Source: Tiliqua scincoides (taxonomy: Eukaryota; Chordata; Lepidosauria; Squamata; Scincidae). From it: 64,000 nt of DNA. Both the position numbers and the translations under genes were made by a program. The stretch's first letter is position 1. The number at the start of each line of letters is the position of its first letter. The notes below the pieces were generated by a model. It was not told the DNA's origin. It searched no databases and saw only the letters and a program-made list of their open reading frames with translations. The stretch is taken from positions 32,908,388 to 32,972,387 of the forward strand of contig NC_089823.1 in NCBI RefSeq assembly GCF_035046505.1. Reading direction: 5' to 3'. Of this stretch, positions 11,692-24,011 are shown piece after piece.

Positions 11692-11724
11692 GAAGGTTGC
11701 CAATACAATAATAGTTACATTCTT

Positions 11725-13237
11725 ACCTTTGTCAAACATTGTATTGACACATCAGAATATATAATATGAACAAATCATAATGTACAGCTATGCTGTTATT
11801 TTCAGTGAGAAACAATAACTTGTATCTAGTTTTAGAGAAGTCAAAAAAGGGGGAAATGTATATGGTAAAACTGAGTTCTTAAGATAATATTGTCACACAC
11901 AAACATTTCATTTTATTCTGTGCTCACAACTGAGCAGCCAGCAGTTGCATGGGAATTCAGTCTGACCATGGCAGGTTGGCTAACACCCAAGGACTGGTGA
12001 AGCAAGTTATGCTCTGGAGCTGCCAATGGTTTCAAATACCTCCATGTGAACTTCCCTCCCAAGTATTTTTAGTGCACTTAGGAGAGAATGACCGATGCAA
12101 AGGACATGACAGCAGACCAATAGGGATTTATCTCTCCTGTGTAAATAGATTCCCAGATTAGTCATATTGTGTTCCAACTTACTCCAGTGTAGGATTTGGT
12201 GGAGAGTGGTCCACCACAGGAAGACTGAAAAAGCTAGAAAAAAAGTCAATAGAAACTTGGGAAGGGAGGTAGTAACATGGAGATAGGTTTATTGCTCATG
12301 GAACCATGGTTCACTCACTGTGCATGGGTAATGGGGTGGCAGCTGTTCCCAGTGGGCACAGACCTACTTTTGACTGAACTGCAGCTGAGCAAATTTTAAC
12401 CAAAATGATGTCACCAGTGCTGGAATCGGATTGCAGAAGCCTGAAGCAAATCTCTGCACTGGACCTGTCCCATGGAACCCACCCAACCACTCCCAAATGA
12501 CAAATTGGGTGCAACCAGTGCCACTGGTGCTAAAGGTTCAGGGGGTGGCCCAGTCAAGTGGGGCTCTCTGATGGGTTTGAGCCATCAGCCTTCTGATCTT
12601 GCTGACCCCTGATGCCATCACTAGATGTCACCAAAACATACATTATCTCCTCAGTCAGCATGAATGGCTTGAGTGGAACTCCTACTTGAATTGGGGCAGA
12701 TCTATAATGCAACACTGTTCAGTAACCACACAGGCCAATCCCAACTCACCTAGACCATGATGCTATAGCTGGCCTTTCAGTCTGAGGCCTGACTGAAAGC
12801 ACAATCCTTTGTACTGACATTAGGTCTAGGGACAGTCCTGAGGTTTCATATTTACTGCCAAAGGGGCTAGTTTTGCACACCTATTCTTTTGTGCATCAGA
12901 GTAGGTTCTGAGGCCTGATCACAGAGAATCCATGGTAACTCACAATGTTATGTTTCAGTGGTAGAACCTAAGATTCCCACCTCAAGCCCTGGAATTCCTG
13001 ACATCCTCACAACATAAAAAGTTGATTGTCTCCACTGTATGTGATTTGAGATATTGAAAACTGTACACACAATTTTATAAAATGCACCATGACAGATCTT
13101 TCCCTTTAGACAAACACAAAAGAGTGACAAAAATGGGACATGGCTCACCACTGAAAGGAAGTCATGGCTGCATTACATGTATTCTTCTGCTTGCTCAAGC
13201 TGTAATTGTAGACCCCGTCTCAGAAAGGATCTATAGG
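11725..13237. other. Unassigned 1.5 kb
   Basis: No gene or clear repeat was recognised. Confidence 0.45.
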
Positions 13238-13245
13238 AGAATGCT

Positions 13246-13532
13246 TAGAGGTGTAACGCACTGCCCTGTTGTCCGGGCAGTGACATCACAGCATCACATG
13301 ACATCATGAAGTAACTTCTGAGTTCTCCCTGGAAAAGGGAGTGCTCACCGCAGCAGCTTCACATCCCCTGGTCTTTCTTCTGTGGAGACTATGGAGAAGG
13401 AATGGGGTGCAAAGCCTCCAGCATCTCCTCTGCAACTAGGGCAGAGCCAGAGGGGCATTCATGCACCCCACCCTTTCTTGGCGTAGCACCTGGGGCAGCT
13501 GCCTCTCAGGTTTCGCCCTAGTTACACCTGTG
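13246..13532. mobile_element. Non-autonomous hAT-type element
   Basis: Ends TAGAGGTGTAAC and GTTACACCTGTG form inverted repeats. The 8 base flanks AGAATGCT (13238-13245 and 13533-13540) match exactly, as hAT transposases produce. There is no coding capacity; the interior is GC-rich and not otherwise recognised. Confidence 0.75.
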
Positions 13533-14448
13533 AGAATGCTATAGATATGGCAAGTGAATGGCTGAGTGGACAATAAAGGTGGCCAAAATGGTTTTTTGGA
13601 GCAATTGAATACCATCCTTTTAGCTTGAACAGCTCAGTTGCAGGATGGAGAATAATGTTGTGAGCTTCCTGACTCATATTGCAGTGATTGGCATTACTGA
13701 GCTCCATTTTAAAAGATCAAGACTCTATTTTGGCAGCTCACAAAGCAGATGGCTCTAAGCGCTATATGTACTTTATTGCCTGGCACCTGGGCAACAACTG
13801 GAAGGAACCGGTCAGACAATTCCAGAAAAGTGTAAAGGAGCAATTCCTGGAATTCCAAATTTAATTATTAATGGGCCATGAGGTCCATGAGGTTAACTGA
13901 GACTGCTGCCTCCATCAATAGTGTAGTGGGGGAACCTACCTTCATCAACCCTCTTCCTGTTCCTCCTCCTCCATGTTTTGCAAGATCCCCAGTCCAAGCT
14001 TTGCTGAGAGAACCTATGCCCACTTTAGCTCCCCAGTGTTCCACAACATGGCCCTTGTTCTACACCGGAGCACTATTGGACCCCACCACCAGGGTAGCTT
14101 GCCTGTTCAACCTGCAGAGGTCCTACTTCCTCACCTCTCCTGCCAGAAGCTTCTCCAGCCCCCACAGCAACAACTTGGTCCTCAGCAGGTGTTGGGAGTG
14201 GTAGCCACACATCAATCTCCAGTGTCTCCAGCAATCCTCAAAAGTCCATTCGCCCATCTGCCTATTAGTCAGTTAGTCCATCGGTCAGTCAGAAGGTTCA
14301 GTAGTCCATCAGCCAGTCCATTAATCTATCAGTTTAGTTCTCTCTCTCTGCCAAGCTCCTTCCTTCTGCTCTCTCAATCTCTCTAAGCTCCTTCCTTCTA
14401 CACCCACCAAACTCTCCCTTCTTCAGGTACTGATTTTATCCCTTAATG

Positions 14449-14600
14449 CAGTGGTACTCAAACCTTTCCGGCCAGTGGCTCCCTTGACCCCCTTGCTGTT
14501 GGCCATGACTCCCCATCATGTTCCTGAGGGCTGGAAGTGACATCATTAAACAGGAAGTGGCCAGAAATATTAGCTACCATATTAAATATAATATTATAAT
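14449..14600. mobile_element. hAT-type element, left part only
   Basis: Starts CAGTGGTACTCAAACCTTTC and continues TGGCTCCCTTGACCCCC and GCCATGACTCCCCATCA. A relative at 34768 begins CAGTGGTTCTCAAAC. No matching right end is seen nearby. AT-rich sequence follows to about 14655. Confidence 0.55.
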
Positions 14601-14654
14601 ATTATATTAAATATATATTAACTGTATTAATATTAATTACATTAATCATATCAT

Positions 14655-14750
14655 TATTTATTATTATTATTATTAACAGTATTTATATACCGCTTTTCAA
14701 CTAAAAGTTCACAAAGCGGTTTACAAAGTGGTTAATTAAATGCAGATCTT
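14655..14750 (-). mobile_element. LINE/SINE 3' tail fragment, L2-like (ATT-rich end)
   Basis: On the minus strand it reads GTTGAAAAGCGGTATATAAA followed by TACTGTTAATAATAATAA, a tail style typical of vertebrate L2-clade LINEs and their SINEs. The same segment recurs at 43181-43305. Only the tail is recognisable and the family name is uncertain. Confidence 0.5.
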
Positions 14751-15143
14751 AAAAATATATTATTAATACACAGCAATATACATGCTTTATAAATGATCAG
14801 CTGCTGATCACTGTTGGAGACAGGATGCCGGAGTAGGTAGATTTGGTCTGGTCCAGGAAGACTCATTTTTTTAAACTTTGTAAGCATACCAATAGAATTG
14901 TTTTATCAAATGAACTTTCTGAACAACCAGTCTGACCAACATTACACACACACACCCCTGTGGACCCCAATCCAACTAGTCATTTCTCCCATTCTCCTTG
15001 GATAGGACTGAACCCTTTATTAATTTAATGAAATTAAATTTTTCCAGCAGCTGGTGGGGAAAACAAAAATAGACATGAAAATATATCAGAGCTAAAAAGG
15101 GTTTGGTTAGGAAGCTGATTTGTCTCCTATATTAGGAGATGCA

Positions 15144-15233
15144 CAGCTCAAGCCTATGCATGTCTACTCAGAAGTAAGTCCCATTAGAGTCAATGGGACT
15201 TACTCCCAGGAAAGTGTGGATAGGATTGGGCTG
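15144..15233. mobile_element. ~90 bp foldback MITE, copy 2
   Basis: CAGCTCAAGCCTATGCATG on the left and GTGTGGATAGGATTGGGCTG on the right, with the GTAAGTCCCATT / AATGGGACTTAC core between. Same arm order as copy 1. Confidence 0.8.
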
Positions 15234-18200
15234 CCAATCACTTCATCAATGGCTGATAAGTATTCCCTTCAAATAGCAAGATTCATCACTTTAAAAATAC
15301 AGCCTTTCCTCTTCAGTCAAACAAGATTAATAAATCACTTTAAAAACAGTACCCTTTTTCTGCCAAGTAAAGTGTGTGCTTGTCTCTCCTCCCCCCTTTG
15401 CCAACTGCATGGAAGCAACTTTACGAGTCCTGATGACTGGTAAAATAGGAAGTTTTTATTTGGGGAGGGGGAGGAAAGCAGGAAGGTTTGGAGATCAAAA
15501 AAGGGGAGTGAAAGAAGGAGGGAGTTGAAAAGAGAGATTTCACTTTGATGAGAATCGATCCCAGGCTGGGAACTAGGAACCAAGCAGACAAGGAGCAGTG
15601 AGGATTAAGGACTACAAGCTGAGCATGCTCAGTACTTGCTAGATGGGGGTTGGAGTCAAAGAGCTTTGGAAAAGATATGCAGGGAACACAGAAGGCGGCA
15701 GCCTCTGAGTGGAGGGAGAAGAGGGTGGGGCGGCAGCAGTCATTGCAGTCACTCTTGGAGGGAGCAGCTGAGCAAGTCCCATTTCTTCTGCTTTAAAAAA
15801 AGCACAGACTAAGGGCAGAAGACAGGCTCGTATTCTACCCAGGGGTGTGACTGCATCACTTTGAGAGGACATCCTCACCTCTCCTTTGAGTTCCTTGCAC
15901 CTCCCTAAAGAGCCTTGCTGCACAGTTTGAATAACACTGCCTTAATGACCTGGTTGCCTCTAGTGCCTGCAGCAGTGCAGCATACCCACTGCTAGTTAGA
16001 GTCCTGGGGTTAACCCTATGCTTGCTGCCAGAGCAAGGGGCCACTGTTGATACCGCACCCTATCTTCTCAAAGGATCTTGCGCATTTCCACTACACTCCC
16101 CCTGCTCCTTGGATTGAAAAAGGAAGAGGGGAATAGAATTGAAGAGGAAGTTTTGAAGAAAGCTTCACCCTCTTCCACCCCCCTCTTCCTTTTCCAACCC
16201 ACTTCTGGAGCAGAAGTGTATGCATCATCAGGTAAGGGGTAGCAACATTTGGCACACCAGCTCAGGCACCAGGGGATTTGGGGCTGGACAGACCTACATT
16301 GAAATTGATGAAATGAAAGGATTTTTGGAACCTGCAAGTTCTTGGAGTCTGGATTAATAAGTCCATTTTAGCTAAGCATGGAAGAAAAGCATCCACCCAA
16401 GTAACCTGTACACCTATCTCCACCCAAACAACCTATTAGGGCTATTTTTGCCTGCTTCTTTTTAAAAAATATTCTTGTTTTATCCAAGAAATGTATCCAT
16501 CCTGCACTGAGAGTTTGCAAAAGAGTCTGCTATGCTCCAGGCAGTGGCCAGTCAGGCATATGCATGAGGACTAAGCTTATCCCTGAGTCCAAAGGCAATA
16601 TTAGCATTTCATCAACATAAAAGACATAATAACAATTTCATCTTACTTGGCTCAAAAAAGGCATTTCTGAAATTATTTGTGGAATACTTGTTTGTCTGCT
16701 AGTAACTGTATTCAAGCAACCCTTTTAATAGAAAACAAACATTAATTTTTCACATTTTTATACCACTCGTCTCTAAGGAGCTCAGGGTGGTGTACATGGT
16801 TCCTTCCCTCCTTTCATCCTCACAACAACCAAGTGAGGTAGGTGAGACTAAGAGATAACAACTGGCCCAAGGTCACCCAGGAAGCTTCATGGCTGAGAGG
16901 GATTTGAGCCTGGCTCTTCCAAGTCTAATCTAAGACTAGTAGCAGATGTTTTTGTGTTCTTGAAGAAGTGGGCTTTATTAACTAGAGCTGATTCTTGAGC
17001 TGTTTCATTCTAGCCCTTTAGAGGCTGAAAGATAGGGTCAAGACAGTTCCAGATTTGGGAGGACCCTGAAGCAGACACCCTGCAATTCCCCCCCCCCCAT
17101 GGTGCAATCCCCCATGCTTTGGGAGATATGGGTGTATGCAAGCTACCTCCCCATGGTTCTCAGGAACTGAGCAGTAGATGAATGCAAATCCTCCATCATG
17201 TTGCCACCTGTAGCTAGAGAGGCAGCAATGAAAGAGGAGCACCATCTTGCTCCTCTGGATGATGGTGGAGAGCAGCTGTATAGCAGCCTATCTTCAGTGC
17301 CATTTGATCCAAGAAGCCTTAGCCCCTGATGCTGCATCAGCAGAAAGGACCACTAGGAATTGTAAAATAGCACTGAAGAAAGACTGTACACTACTTCTCC
17401 AGAATCGGTTAATAAGCATTCCCATTGACTCTGACAGAGAGAAGCAGCAGTAGTAGCAGACTCTCACTATGTCCCATATTAGCCAGGAACGGGTGTGGAA
17501 CCCACCTGTAGAGCGAAACCACTGGGTAACTAAATAAAATAATTCAGACAGTTGCTTCAGAAGGGTGTAAACATTTTGGAAGTGAAAGGAAAGATAAAGA
17601 TAATACTATCTTGGAAAATTATCAGAGCTGGGCTTTTCCCACCTCTTCCCATAATGCTTCTTTCACTACAGAACGATCTGCTTTCCCATTAAACTGAAGA
17701 AGATGGAAGAACTCTAGCATGACTGAATGTGATCATCCTCATGAGAATGGGCAGTGGTGGGGAGTCTACTTTCCTGTACTGTGATCTTGATGAAAAAAAA
17801 GAAGTGCATTGTCCTATATCCTAGTAACACCTATATACATATTATTTGGTTTGCTTTTGCTCAGGTGGAAACAGCTACCTTAGCAGGTTCTTCACTGTTG
17901 CAAATCTTTAAGTACCCCCCTAAGCAGTAGCAGATCTCCCCTTAGGGCATCCTGGGGCAAAGGCCCATGATGGCCACCCCCCCCCCTTTACCTGGAGCTC
18001 ACAGTCTCATGTGACTGCAGGGCACACTGAGGAAGCCTACTGAAGCTTCCCCAGGTTCTTAAACTGTGCTTCTGGCACAGTTTCTGACCATGTCAGGAAC
18101 CTCAGTGAGGCTTCCAATGCAGTCCTAAAGGAGCGTGAACTCTGCACCTGGGGCATTTTCCCCTTTGAATCAATGGAAGGTTTGCTGCTGTCCCTATGGT

Positions 18201-18342
18201 AACTCTGGCAGTAGAAAACAAATGTGGGCTGTATGAATGCTTCATGACACTTTTTTTCTCCTCCAGGAACTACCAATTAAAACATAGAAGAAATTTGTCT
18301 GAGGTGGGTATTATAAATAGGGTTATGAAATACAAAGGGGGG
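15234..18342. other. Unassigned apart from one SINE at 16752-16925
   Basis: Purine-rich text at 15440-15560 and C runs at 17090 and 17980. No supported gene. Confidence 0.45.
16752..16925 (-). mobile_element. tRNA-derived MIR/CORE-like SINE, reverse orientation
   Basis: The segment CCTCACAACAACCAAGTGAG followed by AAGGTCACCCAGGAAGCTTC is the reverse complement of the body seen at 20216-20405. The tail GTGGTATAAAAATGTG lies at the left. The tRNA head at the right is decayed. Confidence 0.65.
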
Positions 18343-18475
18343 CAGAGTGCCTATATTTTAACCATTGTATAGAAGAGGGAATTTTGGCAGGTTCCACTCA
18401 ACATGGAAGAGTTTAAAAAGCTGCACCTGCCAAAATTCCCTCTTCTATACAATGGTTAAAGGTATGGGCACTCTG
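18343..18475. repeat. Long hairpin: 35 bp perfect inverted repeat around a 32 base loop
   Basis: The left arm (18343-18392) contains ACCATTGTATAGAAGAGGGA then ATTTTGGCAGGT. The right arm (18425-18475) contains the exact inverse, ACCTGCCAAAATTCCC then TCTTCTATACAATGGT. The innermost 35 pairs are perfect; the outer ~15 pairs have a few mismatches and one gap. The loop is 18393-18424. It may be a foldback DNA transposon or a transcribed hairpin; no coding capacity. Confidence 0.85.
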
Positions 18476-18811
18476 TTCTTCACTCTATGTGGTCTCCCTA
18501 CTTGAAAAGTACCTCAACAGTAGCAGGATATCTCACAGGATAAAAAAAGCACCCATTAACTTTCTCTCACACTCTCCAGCAAAAGCTTTCTATAAATGGG
18601 CAGCAATGTATCTCACAGCAGAATACTAAAGTAGTATGCTTCAAATTAAGTCTGTCAATCCATTACTATTTTGTAAGTTGATTAAGCAAATTAATCCTAA
18701 AACGATTACTTATCAGAGATATTTATAGCCATGCCTGGACTTGGCTATGCAATCAAAAGACAGTAAATGTTCTGGAATTAAATTAGTAAGGGCTGCCATG
18801 AGTATAATAGT

Positions 18812-19045
18812 TTGTTATTATCTAGCATTTCTAATTCAGAGTATGAACTTCATTTTCTAGCTACATTCAACAAGGCTCTTCAGAGTCCTTTTCTGAACTT
18901 TTCTGATGGCTCTCTCACTACTGATTTATGGCTTACTGTCTCAGGTGTAGCAGCAGAAGAGTTGATAGCCTTGTTATCAAACAATAAAGCCCCTGGAGAA
19001 GGTGGCATCCCAGGCACAGTCTTTAAAACCACTTTAGACTGATGG
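18812..19045 (+). mobile_element. Fragment of a LINE reverse transcriptase, family uncertain
   Basis: A short open frame ends EELIALLSNNKAPGEGG followed by IPGTVFKTTLD, which resembles the (N)NKAPGPDGIP-E-(L/V)-(F/Y)K motif at the start of many LINE RT domains. It is not CR1 or the RTE-type LINE of this window. The remainder of the RT is not recognisable downstream. The match is to one motif only. Confidence 0.45.
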
Positions 19046-19788
19046 ATATGAGGCATCCAGAAATATTTTGCTAACCAAACAAGGGTGACTCAGCATGCTC
19101 AGAAGCCTTCATTTTTTGTCCCTTTCTTCCTTATTAGTGAACAAACAGAAACAAACTCCAAAGCCTAAAATCCACAGAAAGAAAAAAAAAATATAATATC
19201 AAATGGAATACAGTAATACACTTTCATCTAGTTAGGAACCAGAGCATGGACGAATGTAAAAAATGGATGAATGTCAACGCCTTATTTAGTTTGCAAATTT
19301 ATTCTGGCCAGCAAAAAATAACTAACTATAAAAAACCTAAATAAAAACAATCAAAAGGTCCCCAGTTCACTGAATAATAATAATAGGGGGCAGTTATCCT
19401 TACAGAGTTGTAATATCTTTTAGCAATAGACAGGGCAAGAAGAGTCCATTTTAGCTGTCTGGCAGCTAACCTCCATGAAATAGGCAAATAATTCAAAAGA
19501 AATGTAAGTATCATCAAATATCAGTGTTTTGATGTCTTACAGAATTAACATGGCAAATTAACTCCTTCCCAAAAAAGATCATATCACTGTACAAGACCAC
19601 ATCCTATGCTTAATGATGCTCCAGATAAATTGAAACTCAACCAATTAGATTCTTTAATCTTAGTATGAAGACATGGTGTCCAGTAGACCCTGAAAATTAT
19701 TTTTGTTGAATTCTTTGCAATTTTGAGATCCATAGATATTGCTGTTATACTAGTTAAAGCCATTTTCCATTGATTATATAAGATAGGG

Positions 19789-20148
19789 TAGTGGTTCCCA
19801 AACTGTAGGTCAGGACCAGCTGGTAGGTCACAACCTGATTTTTGGTGGGTTGCCAAAGGGTGCTGAAAAGATCAGATAACTAATTGCCTCAAGCTCTGAG
19901 GCTAATGAAAAATCAGATACTGTAGCTGCTAATGACCCTGCAAAGAGCTCAGATCCTGCAGTTTGCAAGCACATGTAAATATAGGGAGATAAATGTTTGA
20001 GCATTTTTTGGGGTTTTTTTATTACTTATAAATAAAATATTATCTCTTTCTAGGTTTCCTTTTTTAAAAGTCTGGTAAATCCAGGTGACTCCGGTACAGT
20101 GTCGTTTAAAAAAGTAAGTCTCAGTGCTAAAAAGTTTGGGAACCATTG
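19789..20148. mobile_element. Non-autonomous hAT-type element
   Basis: Left end TAGTGGTTCCCAAACTG and right end AGTTTGGGAACCATTG are inverted. Flanks AGATAGGG (19781-19788) and AGATAGTA (20149-20156) agree at 6 of 8 bases, an aged 8 base target duplication. No coding capacity. Confidence 0.8.
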
Positions 20149-20215
20149 AGATAGTAATTCAACTCTGTATTCCATAATTCTCTAAGTCATGGGATAGCAT
20201 ATTTATTAAGGGGCA

Positions 20216-20405
20216 TCTGTAGTGGTTCTGGTGTTGGGTTTAGGCTCCAGGTTCAAATCCCTGCTAAGCAGTAAAACTTTCAAGGTGACCTTGGGTCAGT
20301 CACTATCTCTCAGTCTCACCTACTTCACAGGGTTGTTGTGAAGACAAAAAGTAGGGAAGGTATACACTGCACACTACCCTGAGGTGCCTTTGTTGTGTAA
20401 CAGAC
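20216..20405 (+). mobile_element. tRNA-derived MIR/CORE-like SINE
   Basis: The head has TAGTGGTT (20219) as an A-box-like start and GGTTCAAATCC (20250-20260) as a pol III B box. The body has GTGACCTTGGGTCAGTCACT and TTCACAGGGTTGTTGTGAAG, typical of MIR/CORE-type SINEs. The reverse-orientation copy at 16752-16925 shares this body. Confidence 0.7.
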
Positions 20406-21672
20406 ATTCCCTGCCAGGCACTAGCTGGCTGCAAAGGCTACTGAAGATAGATTGCCTCTTCTTTGCATTAAGAGCCTCTCTGTTGTGTAAACAGTCACTC
20501 TGCTGCAGGCTATGGGAGATGCAATTGCCTCATTAAGTGCATCTTTGTCCTTTGACCACAGTCACATATGCGGTCCATTGTTAAGTGAATGGTTGTTAAG
20601 CGGCGCATGCCTGTATTGCCATTCATCCGAAAACAGCAAATCATAGCAAACCTTCAGCCTAGAAAATGAAAGGAACTCTTGGTCATGAATAATTAATTGA
20701 GCCAATACAAAAACAACCTGTCTGGTCCAGGCCTTCCAGTAAAGGGGGGAGGGTTTCTTCCCAATTTTTAATTCAAATTAGCTCACAACGTTAACTTAGC
20801 ATGTGAGAAGGATCAAATTTATATTGTCATGACTTTGTGGCCCACAAGTATCTGACTGAAGAAACTGTGGGTATAATATCCTCCATTTTCCAAGGAAGGT
20901 TCAGCAGAAAGATGGAAAGTTAGGATGAGTTTTTGTCAGGCATCTTGTCAACCATTTGCCTTCCTAAATATTCCTGAGATGTGGTAAGTTTGGAAAACGG
21001 AGGGAGGGTAAGCAACTGACAAGACTGAGAGTACACTGGAAATGTTCTTCTGGGCTTTTCTTTCTGAATTTTCTTTCCTGTGATCTTGAATGATGGGTGC
21101 CCAGCATCTGTGATCAGGAGAGGGTGTTTCCCCAAGTACAGTGTTTGCTGCTACAGTGGGAGGAGAGGCGTGCCAACAACCTTCCACTCTGTGTCCCCAA
21201 CCACCCCGTGATCTACCTATGTTTATAATGACTATAGGTGCTAGAGTGAAACTTGACTCCAAAGTGTCTTGATGAAGGACAAAGAAACACAATCAGGTAA
21301 TGATTTCTCAAATTATGAGCTCTGAATAGAATTATTGTGTCTCTCTGAATTTAAACTGGAAAGAGAAGTATGTCTTCTGATTTCTTCTACATTTTGCAAT
21401 GCCCCATTGCTTTATCTCTTAAATAGAAGCAGCCAGCTGAAGAACTTGTTTTGTTCTAAAACTTGTTTCTGAGCATGCACAGAGTGCCTTTCTGCACAGA
21501 ACACTCGTAACCAGTCCACACACATCTGGAATGATGGCTAGTGGCTTCAGCAGCAAAGTTTGAATTCCACACCAGTTTGAGCACCAGAACCTACCATTTT
21601 AGAAGATAAAACTGCCTGCCCTTCTTTCCATGTCCCCAAATGTCTGAGTGGCTCTGAAGGGAGATTGGGGGT
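20406..21672. other. Unassigned; possible repeat at 20400-20625
   Basis: The text GGTCCATTGTTAAGTGAATG followed by GTTGTTAAGCGGCGCATG near 20572 looks like a DNA transposon terminus, but no partner end was found. Confidence 0.35.
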
Positions 21673-22881
21673 CAGTGGCATCGCTAGAGGGGTGGGGGGG
21701 TTGCGGGCCGCACCGGCTGACGCGTACAGGGGGGTGACGCGCTAAAATTGCAGTGGTTCAGAGTAACCCCATCATATTATATACCGTTGGATGTGGAATT
21801 TTGAGTGGAATGCAATGCAAAAACCCAGGGTGAAATCTCTCCTTTCTATCAAAAGTTAAGGCCACAAAACTGGAGAACAAAAAATGCATGGATCCCTATG
21901 GAAAGTGAAAGCGAGCTGTATCGTGCATTTACTCGTGAGTAGGTGAATTTGCATTAGTCCATCAAAAAGGGCAGGCTGAGTGGAATCCAATGACACCAGA
22001 ACGGTCCTGATCCAATGAATGCAGCCCCCAAAAACACCTGAGAAGAAAGTCCCTCCCTTCAAGCAGATGAATGTATTGAGCCCTATGGAAAGAAAACTAA
22101 GCCTCACGGTTGAGTTTACTTGTGAGTAAGCAAATGTGCCTTGGCTGGTGTGGAAGATCAGGTGAAGGAGAGTGCAAGGCTACCAGAATGGTCCTGATCC
22201 TATGCACCTGGAGCTAAACAAGTACTCCAGAAGGCAGCCTCCCCCCTCCACTAAAAAGGATCAAAACAGAGGCTTCAGCTGATAAGGTGAACCTTTTTGA
22301 GACTTGCAAAGCCAGGTGGATCCTGACAGTGATCTGGTTTAAACAGAAGTTCTTAAATTGAACAGGGTAGGGCTGAAAACCTTATGATTTTGGTAGCAGG
22401 CAGGCTACAGAGCAAATTCACTTGGTGGAACAGGGTTGGCTTCTGCTTATTTAATTATGTTTTACTTTAATTATTTATACTTATTTTTATTTGCCTGATG
22501 ATGTCACTTCCACCATGACATCACTTCTGGTGGGTCTTGGACAGATTGTCATTCTAAAAAGTGGGTCCCAGTTTTAGAAGTGCTCCAATAAGGTGTTAGT
22601 AAGTTGGCACCCTGGGGTGTGTGTGACATTATTAGTGACCAAAATCACTAAAATCATAATTTGGAAGAATAATACCATCATGTTATATATCAATCAATGC
22701 ATAATTTCATGCAGAATGTGTTCTATCTTTGTTCTATCAAATGGTACAGCCAAGAAACCAGTGGGGGCGGAGTGATGGTACATTACCACACCCTCCACCT
22801 CGGCTGTTGCCCCACCCACTGCATGGGGGGTGACCTGCTGGCATCCTGCACTGGGTGACGCGAACGCTAGTGATGGCAGTG
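21673..22881. mobile_element. Large non-autonomous hAT-type element
   Basis: Left end CAGTGGCATCGCTAG and right end CTAGTGATGGCAGTG are inverted. Flanks TTGGGGGT (21665-21672) and TTGGGTGT (22882-22889) match at 7 of 8 bases. The 1.2 kb interior has no transposase; it contains a fragment of another hAT family at 22488-22582 (GATGATGTCACTTCCACCAT, as in 41083-41160). Its ends resemble those of 56026-57033. Confidence 0.75.
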
Positions 22882-23500
22882 TTGGGTGTTCAGGGCTGCA
22901 GCCATCTCCTTTAGCCACTGTTTTGCAGTGGTGGGCATTTGCAGGAGGCAACCTTCTGCTCTAATAAACACACAACTTTCAGATTCTGAAATGAGCATGT
23001 CAGGGATGGCAGGTGGTCCATGGCCATCTGTCCTTTGAATACTGAGCTTATTTTCAACCTAATCTTTGTGCAGCCAAATCCCCATATTCCTAGGGGAATA
23101 GAAGGGAAATGTAGACTGCTGCTGTCTCCTCTCTGTTCATTGCAAGTCTTGCATGTATGAAGCAGTTAAATGAAATCTTCAGTTCAATGTATTTAGGGTT
23201 GCCAAGTTTGCAGCTAGTCTCTGTAACTGTGCCTTTAACATAACTTTGACCTTCTGACATGATTAGATGATTGAAAACTGTTTCAAAATTCTTGATGGCT
23301 GTGATAAGCCATAAGGACTGAATGATGTTTTCAGTCCTATAACATAGAGAGTGGTAGTCTATCTGTAGCTGCTGGTGGCAATTAGACCCATGAGAGGCTA
23401 TCCAGTATATTCTATATGTTAGGCCAGTATATTCTACTTGGGACAAATATACCTGATTTATTTAGATGTTATGTATCCTTATATATCATAGGCTTATACT

Positions 23501-24011
23501 TGTTAAGGTTAAATTTTGTATAGGATGGTTGGTGTTGGTCCCTGCTTTGTCCCAATGTGAGCAGGTTGCAAGAAAAACAGCAAATACAGCAGAGTACTTT
23601 CAGCAGATGTATCTGAGCAAGGGATATCACAAGTAGAGTAGTCAGTAAACAGTCCAAGAGTCAGCACGTAGAGCAGTCAGTCCAAGTATAACAAATCCAA
23701 ATCAGTTTCCAACAATACACAGTCAAAGGTTCAGTCCATAAGTCAGTAATAACATATACATACAATATCCAGCCTCCTCAGTCACTGGCAGCAGTTCCTC
23801 AGTTATCTCCATCAACTCCCCTACTGCTGCACTGGAAGCTCCAGCAGACTAACCTTATGTAGTCAGCTTAGCCAATCAGTGCTGGCTTGGTCAAACCCAA
23901 GGTGTGTGAGTCCCAGGTGCCTGCTGATTCTGCTGACTCAGCAATCTACACCTGCTCCCTGAACCAACTTGTAAGCTGTGGTTCTGCTTCCCTCAGAACA
24001 CAAAGCTAACA
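23501..24011. mobile_element. Solo LTR of the Ty1/Copia family
   Basis: A 511 bp LTR starting TGTTAAGG and ending CTAACA, flanked by the exact 5 base duplication ATACT (23496-23500 and 24012-24016). It differs from the Copia LTR at 61315-61825 at about 12 of 511 positions, near 97.7% identity, so both belong to one recent family. No internal region remains; solo LTRs arise by recombination between the two LTRs of a full copy. Confidence 0.92.

Larger units (their letters stand above)
7422..11708 (+). mobile_element. RTE-type LINE, nearly full length, with tandem 5' units
   Basis: The element lies between perfect 16 bp direct repeats (TAATAGTTACATTCTT at 7406-7421 and 11709-11724), the mark of target-primed insertion. 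From left to right it holds a tandem array of about 66 bp units (7435-7900), a CpG-rich unique leader (about 7897-8385), a single reading frame for an APE endonuclease plus reverse transcriptase (8386-11679), and a very short 3' end of 29 bases after the stop, finishing in GTTGCCAATACAA. There is no separate ORF1 and no poly(A), as in the RTE group; I cannot separate RTE, RTE-X and Vingi by eye. The perfect duplications and surviving CpGs argue for a young insertion. Two lesions are visible in the frame: an in-frame TGA and a changed catalytic residue. A 5'-truncated relative sits at 52453-53126 and a deletion derivative at 2650-3042. Confidence 0.9.

Noticed and set aside
20216-20300. A possible tRNA gene from the A and B box-like text
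   Set aside because: No cloverleaf can be folded convincingly and the sequence continues into a MIR/CORE-like SINE body.
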